In this document: positions 29,793-38,830 of the stretch, one piece after another
How the letters are laid out: the number at the start of each line of letters is the position of its first letter
Numbering within the stretch: position 1 is the stretch's first letter
Assembly (NCBI GenBank): GCA_964019655.1
Contig: CAXHTR010000007.1
Coordinates: forward strand, 62,001-126,000
Reading direction: 5' to 3'
Origin: Perkinsela sp. pyNocScin1
Taxonomy: Eukaryota; Euglenozoa; Kinetoplastea; Prokinetoplastida; Perkinselidae
DNA: 64,000 nt
Program-made: the position numbers and the translations under genes
The notes under the pieces: generated by a model
What the model was told of the DNA's origin: nothing
Database searches by the model: none
Seen by the model: only the letters and a program-made list of their open reading frames with translations

Positions 29793-29966
29793 TGCTCCGT
29801 ATTTTTTATCCCATTGTTTGTTCTAAGAGTTTACTTTTCTTTCAACTTGTTTCTCGTAGTATTATTCGCAATGCATATACGGGGGAAGTAAGCCTGCCCT
29901 ATCCTCTACGACTTACACGTTGAGCAGCCTCCAGCTCTAGTTTGCAATTCATCTATTAATCTTAAA

Positions 29967-30527
29967 TTGATCAGGAAGGAGCCGGAAGCTTTAGCAAAGG
30001 AGCTGGTACTAATAGCACAACGCAATACTTTGATTCAGGAGGAAATCGAGCAGCACATAGCTCGCGCTGCCTCTAATGCAAGAGCGCATCGCGAGCTGTG
30101 GAAGGAGAAGGTGTGCCTTTTTCTCCAGAACACTGTGGTCGAGGAATGCGCTTTCCGTGAGGGGCTTGAGAAACTCTCAAACGATGTTCACGCATTCGAA
30201 CATATATTTGAGGCTGAAGAAATGCATGATCAGCGTGAAGACGAAGCTGGTAACCATCCCATTGCTATCGATGTGTTTCTGTGCGGGAACATGTCGGAGC
30301 TATCCGCCGGCCCAGTCCTGTACGATGCTTCTTTCCTAGAGCTTCTGGCACCTGTCCTCCCACCCCAGCCGCTCTTCTCGATGGAGCTCGCCTCGCAGCA
30401 TGGCAACGAAACCTTTTTGACGCTTTCCTCTTACATTGCTGTAGCGAACTGTATCCTGGCAGTTGCTGTTTTTGTGGCTCGCTGCGTGACGGCAGCTGTG
30501 CGGAAGCGAGCTCAGCCACAGTTATGA
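29967..30527 (+). CDS. Coiled-coil protein with C-terminal TM, copy 1 (186 codons, ATG lost)
   Basis: Nearly identical to 36712-37233. It has a helical, charged first half (EALAKELVLIAQRNTLIQ, then EIEQHIARAASNARAHRELW), a middle with ELSAGPVLYDASFLELLAP, and a hydrophobic C-terminal segment (YIAVANCILAVAVFVARC) followed by a basic tail (VRKRAQPQL), as in tail-anchored proteins. Where copy 36712 has ATG this one has TTG and no upstream ATG fits. The TM tail is intact only in this copy. Function unknown. Confidence 0.45.
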   Translation: MIRKEPEALAKELVLIAQRNTLIQEEIEQHIARAASNARAHRELWKEKVCLFLQNTVVEECAFREGLEKLSNDVHAFEHIFEAEEMHDQREDEAGNHPIAIDVFLCGNMSELSAGPVLYDASFLELLAPVLPPQPLFSMELASQHGNETFLTLSSYIAVANCILAVAVFVARCVTAAVRKRAQPQL

Positions 30528-30602
30528 TCGGCCATCAGGAAGCCTCAATTGATCCGAATCATATCTTGCACTGAATCGAAAAAACATAACTAAACGTTGC
30601 AT

Positions 30603-30800
30603 ATGCCCAACGGAGCGTGGCCGCTTTTGGTCTCAATCAGCGCTACGGACCGAAGAACGCGACAATGGGTCCAAAGCACTCATCATGAGTACGCGAATAG
30701 GTCCAACGAAGCTTGCGACGCCGAAGGCCGCACAGAAAAAACACGCGCGGATGCCCCTAACTGGCACAAAGAAAGTCCAGAGGGCTGTTTTCATAGCACA
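30603..30800 (+). pseudogene. Copy of SCC3 5' end, head copy H1
   Basis: ATG at 30603 opens MPNGAWPLLVSISATDRR; in a neighbouring frame the sequence then gives GSKALIMSTRIGPTKLATPK, then AAQKKHARMP. This parallels the SCC3 N-terminal tail (PKAVLTMKPVGPAKPETPK, then ASQKKKG) at 43591-43430 on the other strand. The same block returns at 35310 and 37345. It sits downstream of the coiled-coil/TM copy in all three cases. Confidence 0.6.
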
Positions 30801-30871
30801 CAGCCCTGTACTCGGTCTGATAGCCTGTGACGGCCGTGCAGCAACGTGCTCGGCCAGAGCAATGATCGACG

Positions 30872-31123
30872 ATGAGCGTGCTTTCGCTCACTTTCGATTT
30901 CTGCGACCCCAGCAGCCCAAACACAATAGAAGCTGGGCGCTTCTCTCGCACACTTCCATCTCGCTCGCTTCGATTGCTTTTGGCAGAGACACTTGACGCC
31001 CCAAATGTCGCTTCAGCCGCTTCAATCGGCATCGCAGCGATATGCCACACTTTGTTCTACAGTCCAGTTCGTTTTGAATGGTGTGCTTGGTCCCGCAAGC
31101 ACTGTATCACCTTCATATGGTGA
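30872..31123 (+). CDS. Short frame with FCDPSSP motif, copy C1 (83 aa)
   Basis: ATG at 30872 gives MSVLSLTFDFCDPSSPNTIE, then AGRFS and a hydrophobic middle. The motif block recurs at 32134, 34875, 35522, 36068 and 38582, always with the same 28-base distance between CTGCGA and the GAAGC of the E-A codons. Conservation follows the reading frame (F-C-D-P-x-x-P...IEA..FS), so it was probably coding; only this copy keeps ATG and an open frame together. Function unknown. Confidence 0.35.
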   Translation: MSVLSLTFDFCDPSSPNTIEAGRFSRTLPSRSLRLLLAETLDAPNVASAASIGIAAICHTLFYSPVRFEWCAWSRKHCITFIW

Positions 31124-31214
31124 TTTTGCGCCCCGGCCAGGGCACACTTAGTTTTTTGCGCAGTAGAACTCTGATCTATATCTTATCTTTGGTATTTCCT
31201 TTACGAAAAGCAGA

Positions 31215-31637
31215 ATGAAATCTCCCGATTTGGCCGAGAAGCTTGCTCGAACGGTCAGGGACACCAGGACTAAAGAGCGCGAAGCTGAAGAGCAGATCGC
31301 GTCCGCCGTACAGGAATCAGCGACTCACAGAGAGCTGTGGTACGCCAAGGCTTCCAACACCCTCCAGGTGGTCCACGTACAGCAATGCGGCTTTTCTGAT
31401 GTGCTTGGGCAGATCTCGAAAAATCTGAGAGCGTTTCGAGATCTGTTCAAGCCAAGCGTAGTAGCTGTGCTCACTCCTCAACTTTTGTGCCCCTCTGCTC
31501 TCCTTGTCTTTCCTGTTCCCCGTGCTCTCCTTGTGCTTCTTGCCCCCAACTGCTGGAAGCTGGCTCAGCTTTTCAAGGAGATGAATATCTCCTTATGGGA
31601 AAAAGAAATACATCGACGTCGGGCTTGGTGCGAATAG
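31215..31637 (+). CDS. Coiled-coil/hydrophobic protein, unknown (140 aa)
   Basis: ATG at 31215. The first 75 residues are charged and helical (SPDLAEKLARTVRDTRTKE, then EQIASAVQESATHRELWYAK) and resemble the first half of the 29967/36712 family (HIARAASNARAHRELWKEK). A hydrophobic stretch rich in Leu/Val/Pro follows (ALLVFPVPRALLVLLAP). A relic of the same type (AEKQIASSISIYSQQ) is visible near 36440. It could be a divergent member of that family. Function unknown. Confidence 0.4.
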   Translation: MKSPDLAEKLARTVRDTRTKEREAEEQIASAVQESATHRELWYAKASNTLQVVHVQQCGFSDVLGQISKNLRAFRDLFKPSVVAVLTPQLLCPSALLVFPVPRALLVLLAPNCWKLAQLFKEMNISLWEKEIHRRRAWCE

Positions 31638-32968
31638 TCGAAGAGGAGCTGGTCGCATACTCTGCGTGGAAGGTAAACATCACATGCATGTATGCACGAG
31701 CACCCCCGAGAATCATTTATATCGTGTAGCTAGGGCACCAGGGTTCTGTCGCGTCAGCCATTCGGCACTGAATTTTGCCGCACTGCAAGGTCATCGCGAC
31801 GCTAAGTATTTACTTAGGCCTCAAGATGTTTCTGAAAACCGCCCTTGCACGCGTCTTTGGCTTACTCAAGGACATATTTTCAGTGCAGGAAGTTCAGATT
31901 CTGTGCTTGGTGTTAGCGCTCGCCCATGCACTTCTCGTTATGTAAGCGTGTTATGAATAAGGGAATGATTGTTTAATTGCCACATCGTTCTGAAGGTAAA
32001 TCTTGCGATATATTGCACTGATCTAAATCATCGCCGATGTTTGCATGTACTTTCTTTTCTTTTTCCATGAAAGATTGCTTGACATTCTTCCTTGCTTTCA
32101 CAGTCCTCTCAGGCTTTCGCTCATTTCCATTTTCTGCGACCCTAGCAGCCCAAGGAAAATTGAAGCTGGGCGCTTCTCTCTGAATGTCTTTCGCCTCAAT
32201 CTCTTCAATTTCACCTCAATATGCCACGAGAGCGGATTCAGGTCTTCGGCATTGGGTTTTTCATCTGTAGCGTCCTTCTGTTGATACCGTCAGGAAGATA
32301 ACTTCACTCCCCAGCATTTATTTAAGGCAGCTGAGTGCAGCTAAGACTACCTCAACACGGTTCACCAGGCGTTCGACGCACCTCGGGTGCCTGCGACCCT
32401 GCTGGCCCAAAGGTAAGTGAAGTTTGATGCTGCAAAATATGCGTTGATCCTCGTGTTCTCTGTCGTGTGCTTATCTGCTTATCCTCGTGTGCTTTTGCTT
32501 ATCTGCTTAAACTTACTTATTACTTACTTACTTATGTTCCTTTTCGATGGCTAAAAAGCGGCGTAAGCAGCGACCTCTGCCACCCCGCATTGTGGAGCAT
32601 CGTCTCGTCGGCGAGCAATGCCCAGTGCCTCGACGACTCCCCGTGGTCAAAACCTATCGACGCCCTGACGAGCACCTTGCCCCCAAGACCGTGTTTCGCC
32701 GTCACAAGCAAGCGCACCTTGCCGCCAAGAGCGCTTATTCAACGCACCAACGACGACGCTTGCGGCCAAGACAGCGGGGCACGATCATGTGAGCCGATAC
32801 CACGCAAGGGGTGCCCTAGATCCCCCTGATGTGGCGCAGCCCACAGATCAAAGGTGATCCTGATGAAGGTCGAGATCCGGGCGCAGCTCTACCTGCTCCG
32901 CAGCGTGCGAGAAATGCAACCCACGGCGTTTCTCGCATTTAACAGACCTCGATCGAGCCCAGGGCCAA
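31638..32968. other. Repeat mosaic without supported gene
   Basis: Holds FCDPSSP copy C2 (CTGCGA at 32134, frame open for about 50 codons after it, no ATG nearby) and a partial CTGCGACCCTG at about 32391. A short CTTA/TTAC simple repeat lies at 32468-32535. An 81-codon frame at 32547-32792 is rich in Arg/Pro and unlike known proteins; it is not called. Confidence 0.5.
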
Positions 32969-33703
32969 ATGCTAAAGTCGATGGGCTTTCGGCAGAACCG
33001 AATCGCTGCGCTTTTGCATGTCGACCCGTTCACCATATCTCGTGATTTGGGTGGACGCACGCCTCGGCCACTTGTCGCTGCAGTAGCGAGAGCGAGAGAA
33101 AGACAACAAAACTCAATTCCTCGGAGTCGCATGGACAAGGATGCACATCTCAGGGGCTTGGTTATCGCATACATGAAAGATAAGAGATACACCCCTGGTG
33201 AGGCGTCTTTGATGCTCGAAAAGGAGCACAATATTACGTATTCGGGATAGTCCATATACACTTGGATATGGAACGATTACCGACGAGGAAAACATAGCCT
33301 TAGAGCCTGGAAATTACTCCACTATGCTAAGGCACCTCGCGGGCGCCCGGTGAAATCCAAGATCAAGGATTGCCATCTCAAGGGCATTGAGAGGCGATGC
33401 GAGGAGGCAAACAACCGCGAGCGTCTTAATGACTTTGAGGCGTATCTCATCTTAACTGCGGAAAAGCTGCGGTTGAAAGATCCCGCGTTCTGGGCGTGTA
33501 GGCGATTTAAAAGTCGCCATTTACTTTCCATTAGCATGACGCTTCGGAAGTACATGGAAAGTTTCGATCCATGGACTATGGATCCCGCTGACCGCAGAGC
33601 CAAGCTCGATGAAATCCGGGCAATGCTTCGCACGCCTGGAGAGTTCCTGCCAAGAAACACAGGCAGGACTTCACAAAATCGCGCAAACACGGCACAAGGC
33701 TAA
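32969..33703 (+). pseudogene. IS30-like transposase N-terminal part, with in-frame TAG
   Basis: ATG at 32969 leads into an IS30-type helix-turn-helix (RIAALLHVDPFTISRDLGG), a charged spacer, and a second segment (YTPGEASLMLEKEHNITYSG). A TAG at 33248-33250 interrupts; the same frame resumes as SIYTWIWNDYRRGKHSL, matching the IS30 pattern in which an S-xx-I-Y motif precedes a basic block (GRPVKSK). The frame then runs on into a non-transposase stretch with LKDPAFWA and FLPRNTGR that is shared with 28020-28170. No DDE domain. Confidence 0.6.
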
Positions 33704-34060
33704 CAGAATAACTCGCAAGGAGCTCCATCGGACACTGATGCAGTTTTTCAAACAACAGTGCCTGCAGTGAACACGGGAGTTGGTGGGCCTGGTTCTACGG
33801 GGGCTTGGATGACGATGGAGGAGCGCTACATGATACAAGCCTTTTGGAGCTTGCTTGCAGATAACTCTTCTGAAGGGCTGAGTGACTTCCTTCATGCTAT
33901 TGGCAAGGACAAGCTCAACCCAGCGGCTTGGTATCATTCAGTACGAAAGAGGTTCCGTGAAGAGCGCGACTTATGGATTCGCACCTACGGACGAGAGTCC
34001 TATAAGTATTAAAGGCGAAGCAGATTCGGGTCGATCGCCACAACGAAACAGGACGAACGT
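33704..34060 (+). other. Open frame of unknown origin
   Basis: 33758-34012 is open for 84 codons but starts at GTG. It reads MEERYMIQAFWSLLADNS, then FLHAIGKDKLNPAAWYHS, a plausible helical protein fragment, with no match I recognise. Possibly a piece of a larger decayed gene in the mosaic. Confidence 0.3.
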
Positions 34061-34660
34061 ATGGGCCGCTCGCCATCCCAGACAGGGACCCCTTCGTGCA
34101 GTATCATATTATGCACCAGCTTATCTTCCGCCGCTCCATGGAGCAAGCACAAAGGCAGCACCGGCGTATGCGGGATCGCCGGCCTATGCCCACAGCGAGA
34201 ATGCTGGTTGGGAAACTGCAAGACGCTGGCTCAGAAAGGAAGACAGTCACTTTCGAAGTACTTTGAGATAGTTCCTTCCTCGCCGGGCACGGCTCAGGCT
34301 CGCACAAAACCCTGAGGCGAGAATTGCCTGCAGCAATATTTCGGACGTCGTTTCTATCCATCAACGTCTGTGGTGTATAAACGCTCGCATTGTACCAGGC
34401 CACTGGGAAGGTGGCCTGATCACCGGGGCTAGCAACTCCGCAGTAGTCTTAGCATTGGTCGAGCGCTACTGAGATGCTTGATAGCCATTGATTCATGGCC
34501 AAGATCATTCAGCAATCTGGGAAGTTCTTAATCTTGACGATAAAGTTCGACCGAGGAGGCGAGTTCACCTTGCACCAGATTCTCAAAAAAAGAACATCGT
34601 GACATACTTCTGCGACGCTGACACAGCGCAGCGCTTACACGATGAGCAACACCCTCCAAG
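34061..34660 (+). pseudogene. IS30-like DDE domain, degenerate copy
   Basis: Pieces in different frames parallel the better copy at 37615-38250: HIMHQLIFRRSMEQAQRQHR, PGHWEGGLITGASNSAVVLA followed by LVERY and a TGA, FLILTIKFDRGGEFTLHQIL, and KNIVTYFCDAD. The first catalytic Asp (HWE-x-D) is replaced by Gly, stops and frameshifts interrupt, and the final Glu motif is lost. Clearly dead. Confidence 0.65.
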
Positions 34661-34861
34661 AGGCATCATCCCAAATGAACCCCTGACGAGGCGTTTCGTG
34701 GATCAAAAGATCCGTGATGGTCTCCTCGACCACCAGATATACAGAAGGCTAGTAAGGGAGCGCAGCCTGCCCAACCAATAAGGGGATCAATCGATTATAA
34801 GAAAAAGTGGATTCAGCTGAAAGCCCTGCGCGCTCGTGGACAGTGACTCTCAAGCTTTCGC

Positions 34862-35196
34862 TCACTTCCAATTTCTGCGACCCCAGCAGCCCAAACACAG
34901 TAGAAGCTCAGCGCAACTCTCGGAATGTCTTTCACCTCACTCTCTTCTTGTCAGCTGGAAACGATCCCACTGCTATTGATGTGCTTCTGAACGGGCACGT
35001 ATCGGAGCTTTCATCCGGCCCAGTCCTGTACGATGCTTCTTTCCTAGAGCTTCTGGCACCTGTCCTCCCACCCCAGCCGCTCTTCTCGATGGAGCTCGCC
35101 TCGCAGCATGGCACCGAAACCTTTTTGACGCTTTCCTCTTACACTGCTGTAGCGATTGTATCCTCGCAGTTGCTGTTTTCATCGCTCGCTACGTGA
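34862..35196 (+). pseudogene. FCDPSSP copy C3 fused to the tail of the coiled-coil/TM family
   Basis: CTGCGA at 34875 opens the motif block (NFCDPSSPNTVEAQRNS), and the same frame passes at about 34960 into the second half of the 29967-type protein (AIDVLLNGHVSELSSGPVLY, then DASFLELLAP). The TM region has the same single-base deletion as copy 36712 (GCGATTG for GCGAACTG), ending early at TGA. The junction shows that repeat modules have recombined within frames. Confidence 0.55.
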
Positions 35197-35309
35197 CGGC
35201 AGCTGTGCGGCAGCGAGCTCAGCCACAGTTATGATCGGCCATCAGGAAGCCTCAATTGATCTGAATGATATCTTGCATTGAATCGAAAACACATAACTAA
35301 TCGTTACAT

Positions 35310-35463
35310 ATGCCCAACGGAGCGTGGCCGCTTTTGGTCTCAATCAGCGCTACGGACCGAAGAACGCGAAAATGGGTCCAAAGCACTCATCATGAGTAAG
35401 CCAATAGGTCCAGCGAAGCGTGAGACGCCGAAAGCCTCAGAAGCCACTGCTCACAGTGTATGA
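35310..35463 (+). pseudogene. Copy of SCC3 5' end, head copy H2
   Basis: ATG at 35310, then in the frame of the SCC3 tail NGSKALIMSKPIGPAKRETP and KASEA before a stop. The GPAK-x-ETPKAS match to the SCC3 N-terminus is the closest of the head copies. It follows the C3/TM fusion as H1 follows copy 1. Confidence 0.6.
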
Positions 35464-35517
35464 AGCATAAATTATGACCTGTACTATGCTTTCGCCCACT
35501 TTCACTTCTCTTTCTCA

Positions 35518-35960
35518 ATTTCTGCGACCCCAGCAGCCCAAGCACTATAGAAGCTGAAAGCTTCACTTTGCACGCCCTTCACTTCGACCCCTTTTCATTA
35601 CCTTCTGGTGAGACTCTTGAAGGCCCAGATACCGCAACCGCTTCGATCGGAATGTCGAATATGCTGCAATCACTGAAAGCTTTTTCGGGTGGATTCGCAA
35701 AGCACTTTCTAGGCTTAAGGCAACACCTCCAGAGCCGCGTTACCCCGGGGTGCAGAAAGCGATCAAGCTGCTCGCATCACATGGCCCGAGCCGTGAGAAT
35801 GTATGCACAGCTGTTTTCACAACAGCTTTCCTTGTGGTCATGCCGATGCTTGTGCACGTGCTGCGCGAAATAAGGGCGGGCGCATTTCCGACCCCGACGA
35901 TCGTTCGCATCGCGGTGATCATCGCAATTACCGTCATAATCCTCAGCACCCATTGAAAAG
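35518..35960 (+). pseudogene. FCDPSSP copy C4 with broken hydrophobic tail
   Basis: CTGCGA at 35522; the frame reads NFCDPSSPSTIEAESFTL, continues for about 70 codons (SLPSGETLEG, ASIGMSNMLQSLKAF) and then needs a shift near 35745 to join a second hydrophobic part (AFLVVMPMLVHVLREIRAGAF, then IVRIAVIIAITVIILSTH). The tail recurs at 38385-38520. The whole may once have been one membrane protein; C1 at 30872 is a relative of its front. Confidence 0.45.
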
Positions 35961-36300
35961 GTCTTGCATTCAAATCGATCCGAATCGCATCTTGCACAGA
36001 AAACCGAATGCTCGGCCACAACCTTGATCGTCGATACTATAAGCGTGCCTTTGCTCACTTTCGATTTCTGCGACCCTGCCAGACCAAGCATGATAGAAGC
36101 TCAATGCTTCTCTCGGCATGACCTTCACCTCGCTCTCTAATTGTCGTTTAGCAACGCATAATGCCCGTGGCACTATCCAGTCGTAACTATCGTTATTCTT
36201 TCTAGTCAAGATCTCTCAAAGCTTCTCACTCTACCGATTTCATGAAAACGTTTGAGAGTTTTCGCATGCATAGCCTCGCAGTGGGTGTACTTGAGCTTGA
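35824..36300. repeat. Long direct repeat, copy 1 (partner 38385-38830)
   Basis: Starting at GCTTTCCTTGTGGTC, the segment runs through the hydrophobic tail of C4 and the FCDP copy C5 (CTGCGA at 36068) to the TTTCATGAAAACGTTTGA stretch. The same order recurs from 38385, with C6 at 38582, after one length difference between the tail and the motif block. The spacer 36300-36711 holds only a relic of a charged helical frame. Confidence 0.7.
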
Positions 36301-36711
36301 CCAATGCCTTTTTTGCCTATCTGCTTACAATACTTCATTTTTGCTGTAAATTCACTCTGGATTTTGACATTCTATTTTCTTTGTCGATCAAATGACCTTT
36401 ACCATGCTCCATTTGAGTCCGGAGATTCAAAAAATCTGAGGCTCAGCAGCTACAAGCCGAGAAGCAGATAGCGTCCTCTATTTCTATCTATTCTCAGCAA
36501 ATCTCTCAAAAGAAATGTCCGCATCAGCAAGTCGAAGAATTGTCCGAATCGGCGAAGGCCGTGTCTTTCCCGAGCAAAACCCCACCCAGGACCGCTTCGC
36601 CCGCAGCGTGGGCTCATCACGAGACCAAAAAAATGGCCGCGCGAAATTGAGTAGATGATCGGCATTTTTTCTTTGCACGCTCTAGTTTGACAATTTTCAA
36701 AAAATTTTTAA

Positions 36712-37233
36712 ATGGTGACCAAAAACACTGAAGCTTTAGCAAAGGAGCTGGTACTAATAGCACAACGCAATACTTTGATTCAGCAGGAAATCGAGCAGCA
36801 CATAGCTCGCGCTGCCTCTAATGCAAGAGCGCATCGCGAGCTGTGGAAGGAGAAGGTGTGCCTTTTTCTCAAGGACACATTGGACGAGGAATGCGCTTTC
36901 CTTGAGGGGCTTGAGAAGGTCTCCAGCGATGTTCACGCATTCGAACATCTATTTGAGGCTGAAGAAATGCATGATCAGCGCGAAAACGAAGCTGGTAACC
37001 ATCCCGTTGCCACCGACGTGCTTCTGTGCGGGAACATGTCGGAGCTATCCGCCGGCCCAGTCCTGTACGATGCTTCTTTCCTAGAGCTTCTGGCACCTGT
37101 CCTCCCACCCCAGCCGCTCTTCTCGATGGAGCTCGCCTCGCAGCATGGCATCGAAACCTTTTTGACGCTTTCCTCTTACATTGCTGTAGCGATTGTATCC
37201 TCGCAGTTGCTGTTTTCATCGCTCGCTAAGTGA
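36712..37233 (+). CDS. Coiled-coil protein, copy 3, TM tail truncated (173 aa)
   Basis: ATG at 36712 (MVTKNTEALAKELVLIAQRN). It is the same protein as 29967-30527 with few substitutions, and the only copy with an ATG. At 37190 one base is missing compared with copy 1, so the end changes to a short Ser/Leu sequence (VSSQLLFSSLAK) and the basic tail is lost. Either a soluble variant or a young pseudogene. Its first half is likely a coiled coil (many heptad-spaced Leu/Ala/Glu). Function unknown. Confidence 0.5.
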   Translation: MVTKNTEALAKELVLIAQRNTLIQQEIEQHIARAASNARAHRELWKEKVCLFLKDTLDEECAFLEGLEKVSSDVHAFEHLFEAEEMHDQRENEAGNHPVATDVLLCGNMSELSAGPVLYDASFLELLAPVLPPQPLFSMELASQHGIETFLTLSSYIAVAIVSSQLLFSSLAK

Positions 37234-37344
37234 CGGTCACTGTGCGGCAGCGAGCTCAGCCACAGTTATGATCAGCGATCAAGCCTCAATCGACAAAAGT
37301 ATTATACTTGCACTGAATCGAAAAAACATAACTAAAGGTTACAT

Positions 37345-37545
37345 ATGCCCAACGGACCGTGGCCGCTATTGGTCTCAATAAGCGCTACGGGCCGAAGACG
37401 CAAAAATGATCTAAAAGCTGGTCTGATGATGAAGCCAACAGGTCCAACGAAGCGTGAGACGCCGAAGGCCGCATAGAAAAAACACGCGCGGATGCCCCTA
37501 ACTGGCACAAAGAAAGTCCAGAGGGCTGTTTTCATAGCGCCCTTG
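37345..37545 (+). pseudogene. Copy of SCC3 5' end, head copy H3
   Basis: ATG at 37345 starts MPNGPWPLLVSISATG; with one shift the sequence becomes RKNDLKAGLMMKPTGPTKRE, then TPKAA and a stop. The SCC3 protein reads RKNEPKAVLTMKPVGPAKPE, then TPKAS at its residues 20-44. Base by base the match over about 85 nt is roughly three in four. The block 37316-37405 also has an inverted partner at 38280-38370. Confidence 0.65.
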
Positions 37546-37614
37546 TCTTCTTTATGACTGTTTATCAAGGCTTTGGGAGGATGATGTAACGATTGGTAGT
37601 AAATTTACCAAAAG

Positions 37615-38270
37615 GTGACTTGCTTGTGCGCATTCCAGATAGAGACCTTATCGTTCAGGTCCACATATTGCATCAGCTTTTCCATCGCCGCTCCATGGAG
37701 CGAGCTTAGAAACAACACCGGCTTATACGGATTCGACCCACGGCGAGAAAGCTGGCTAAAAAAGCAAGAGATTCACTTCCGTAGTATTTTGAGACAGTTC
37801 CTTCCTCGCCGGGCAAGGCTCAGGCTCGCACAAAACCCTGAGGCGAGAATTGCCTGCAGCAATATTTCGGACGTCGTTTCGATTCACCAGCGTCCGTGGT
37901 GGAGCAACGCTCGCATTGTTCCAGGCCACTGGGAATGTGACCTGATGATCGGCGCTAGCAACTCCGGAGTAGTCTTAGCATTGGTCGAGCGCTACACGGT
38001 TCGGGTTTATAGCCATTCTGCTCACGCGGAAGAAGTCTGAATGGGTCATGACCAAGATCATGCAGCAATCTGGGAAGTTCTTAATCCTAACGATAACGTT
38101 CGATCAAGGAGGCGAGTTCACCTTCCACCAGATTCTCAAAACGAAAAACATCGTGACCTACTTCTGCGACGCTGGCTGCCCAAAGCAAAAGGGACTCGTA
38201 GAGAATAAAATTGGGAAGATCTGCTACACTCTAAGCAAAGAGTTCAACTTCGGGGAGCTGACGCAGCCCA
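37615..38270 (+). pseudogene. IS30-like transposase, DDE catalytic part
   Basis: Two adjoining frames (break at about 38040) carry the IS30 signature: VPGHWECDLMIG with the first Asp, LVERYT, then TFDQGGEF with the second Asp, TYFCDAGCPKQKG and VENKIG with the Glu. Spacing and motif order match IS30-family DDE domains, which cut and join DNA ends. The N-terminal DNA-binding part is missing here, and similar parts lie at 28956 and 32969. One frameshift and the missing head make it inactive. It is bracketed by the inverted pair 37316-37405 / 38280-38370. Confidence 0.7.
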
Positions 38271-38279
38271 TCATCACGA

Positions 38280-38370
38280 GCTCAGTTTGCGTTCTTCGGC
38301 CCGTAGTGCTTATTGAGACGATTAGCGGCCACGCTCCGGTGTGCATATGTAACCATTAGTTATGTTTTTG
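38280..38370 (-). repeat. Inverted copy of the SCC3-head block (H4)
   Basis: The reverse complement reads ACATATGCACACCGGAGCGT and onward, matching 37341-37405 over about 85 bases, including the preceding AAAACATAACTAA. With H3 it forms inverted arms about 950 bp apart around the IS30-like DDE fragment. Confidence 0.75.
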
Positions 38371-38384
38371 GGATTCACCAGCTT

Positions 38385-38830
38385 TCCTTGTGGTCGTGCC
38401 GATGCTTGTGCACGTGCTGCGCGAAATAAGGGTAGGCGCATTTACGACCCCGAATATCGTCTGCATCGCGACTATCATAGCCATTACGGTAATAATCCTC
38501 CGCACCCATTGAACAGCCCAAACTACTCGTATTTTGTGCGTTGTCATTGCCATCTTGTAATGGCGCTTAATGTCCTTTTTTCTGCGACCCTGCCAGACCA
38601 AGCATGATAGAAGCTCAATGCTTCTCTCGGCATGACCTTTACCTCGCTCTCTTCTTGTCGTTTAGCAATGCATTATGTCCAAGGCACTATCCAGTCGTAA
38701 CTATCGTTATACTTTCTAGCCAAGATCTCTCAAAGCTTCTCACCCTACAGATTTCATGAAAACGTTTGAAATTTTCGGTTCGCATAGCCTCACAGTAGGT
38801 ATGCGAATAACGAGGTTCTTCCTTGCTCAT
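38385..38830. repeat. Long direct repeat, copy 2
   Basis: Second copy of 35824-36300: hydrophobic tail (AFLVVVPMLVHVLREIR), FCDP copy C6 (CTGCGA at 38582) and the AAAACGTTTGA stretch at about 38758. The remaining bases to 39013 are AT-rich, with nothing recognised, and lead up to the end of the coiled-coil gene. Confidence 0.7.

Noticed and set aside
27271-38830. Integrated virus
   Set aside because: No capsid, polymerase or retroviral signatures; the recognisable parts are IS30-like pieces, host gene copies and small repeat families.
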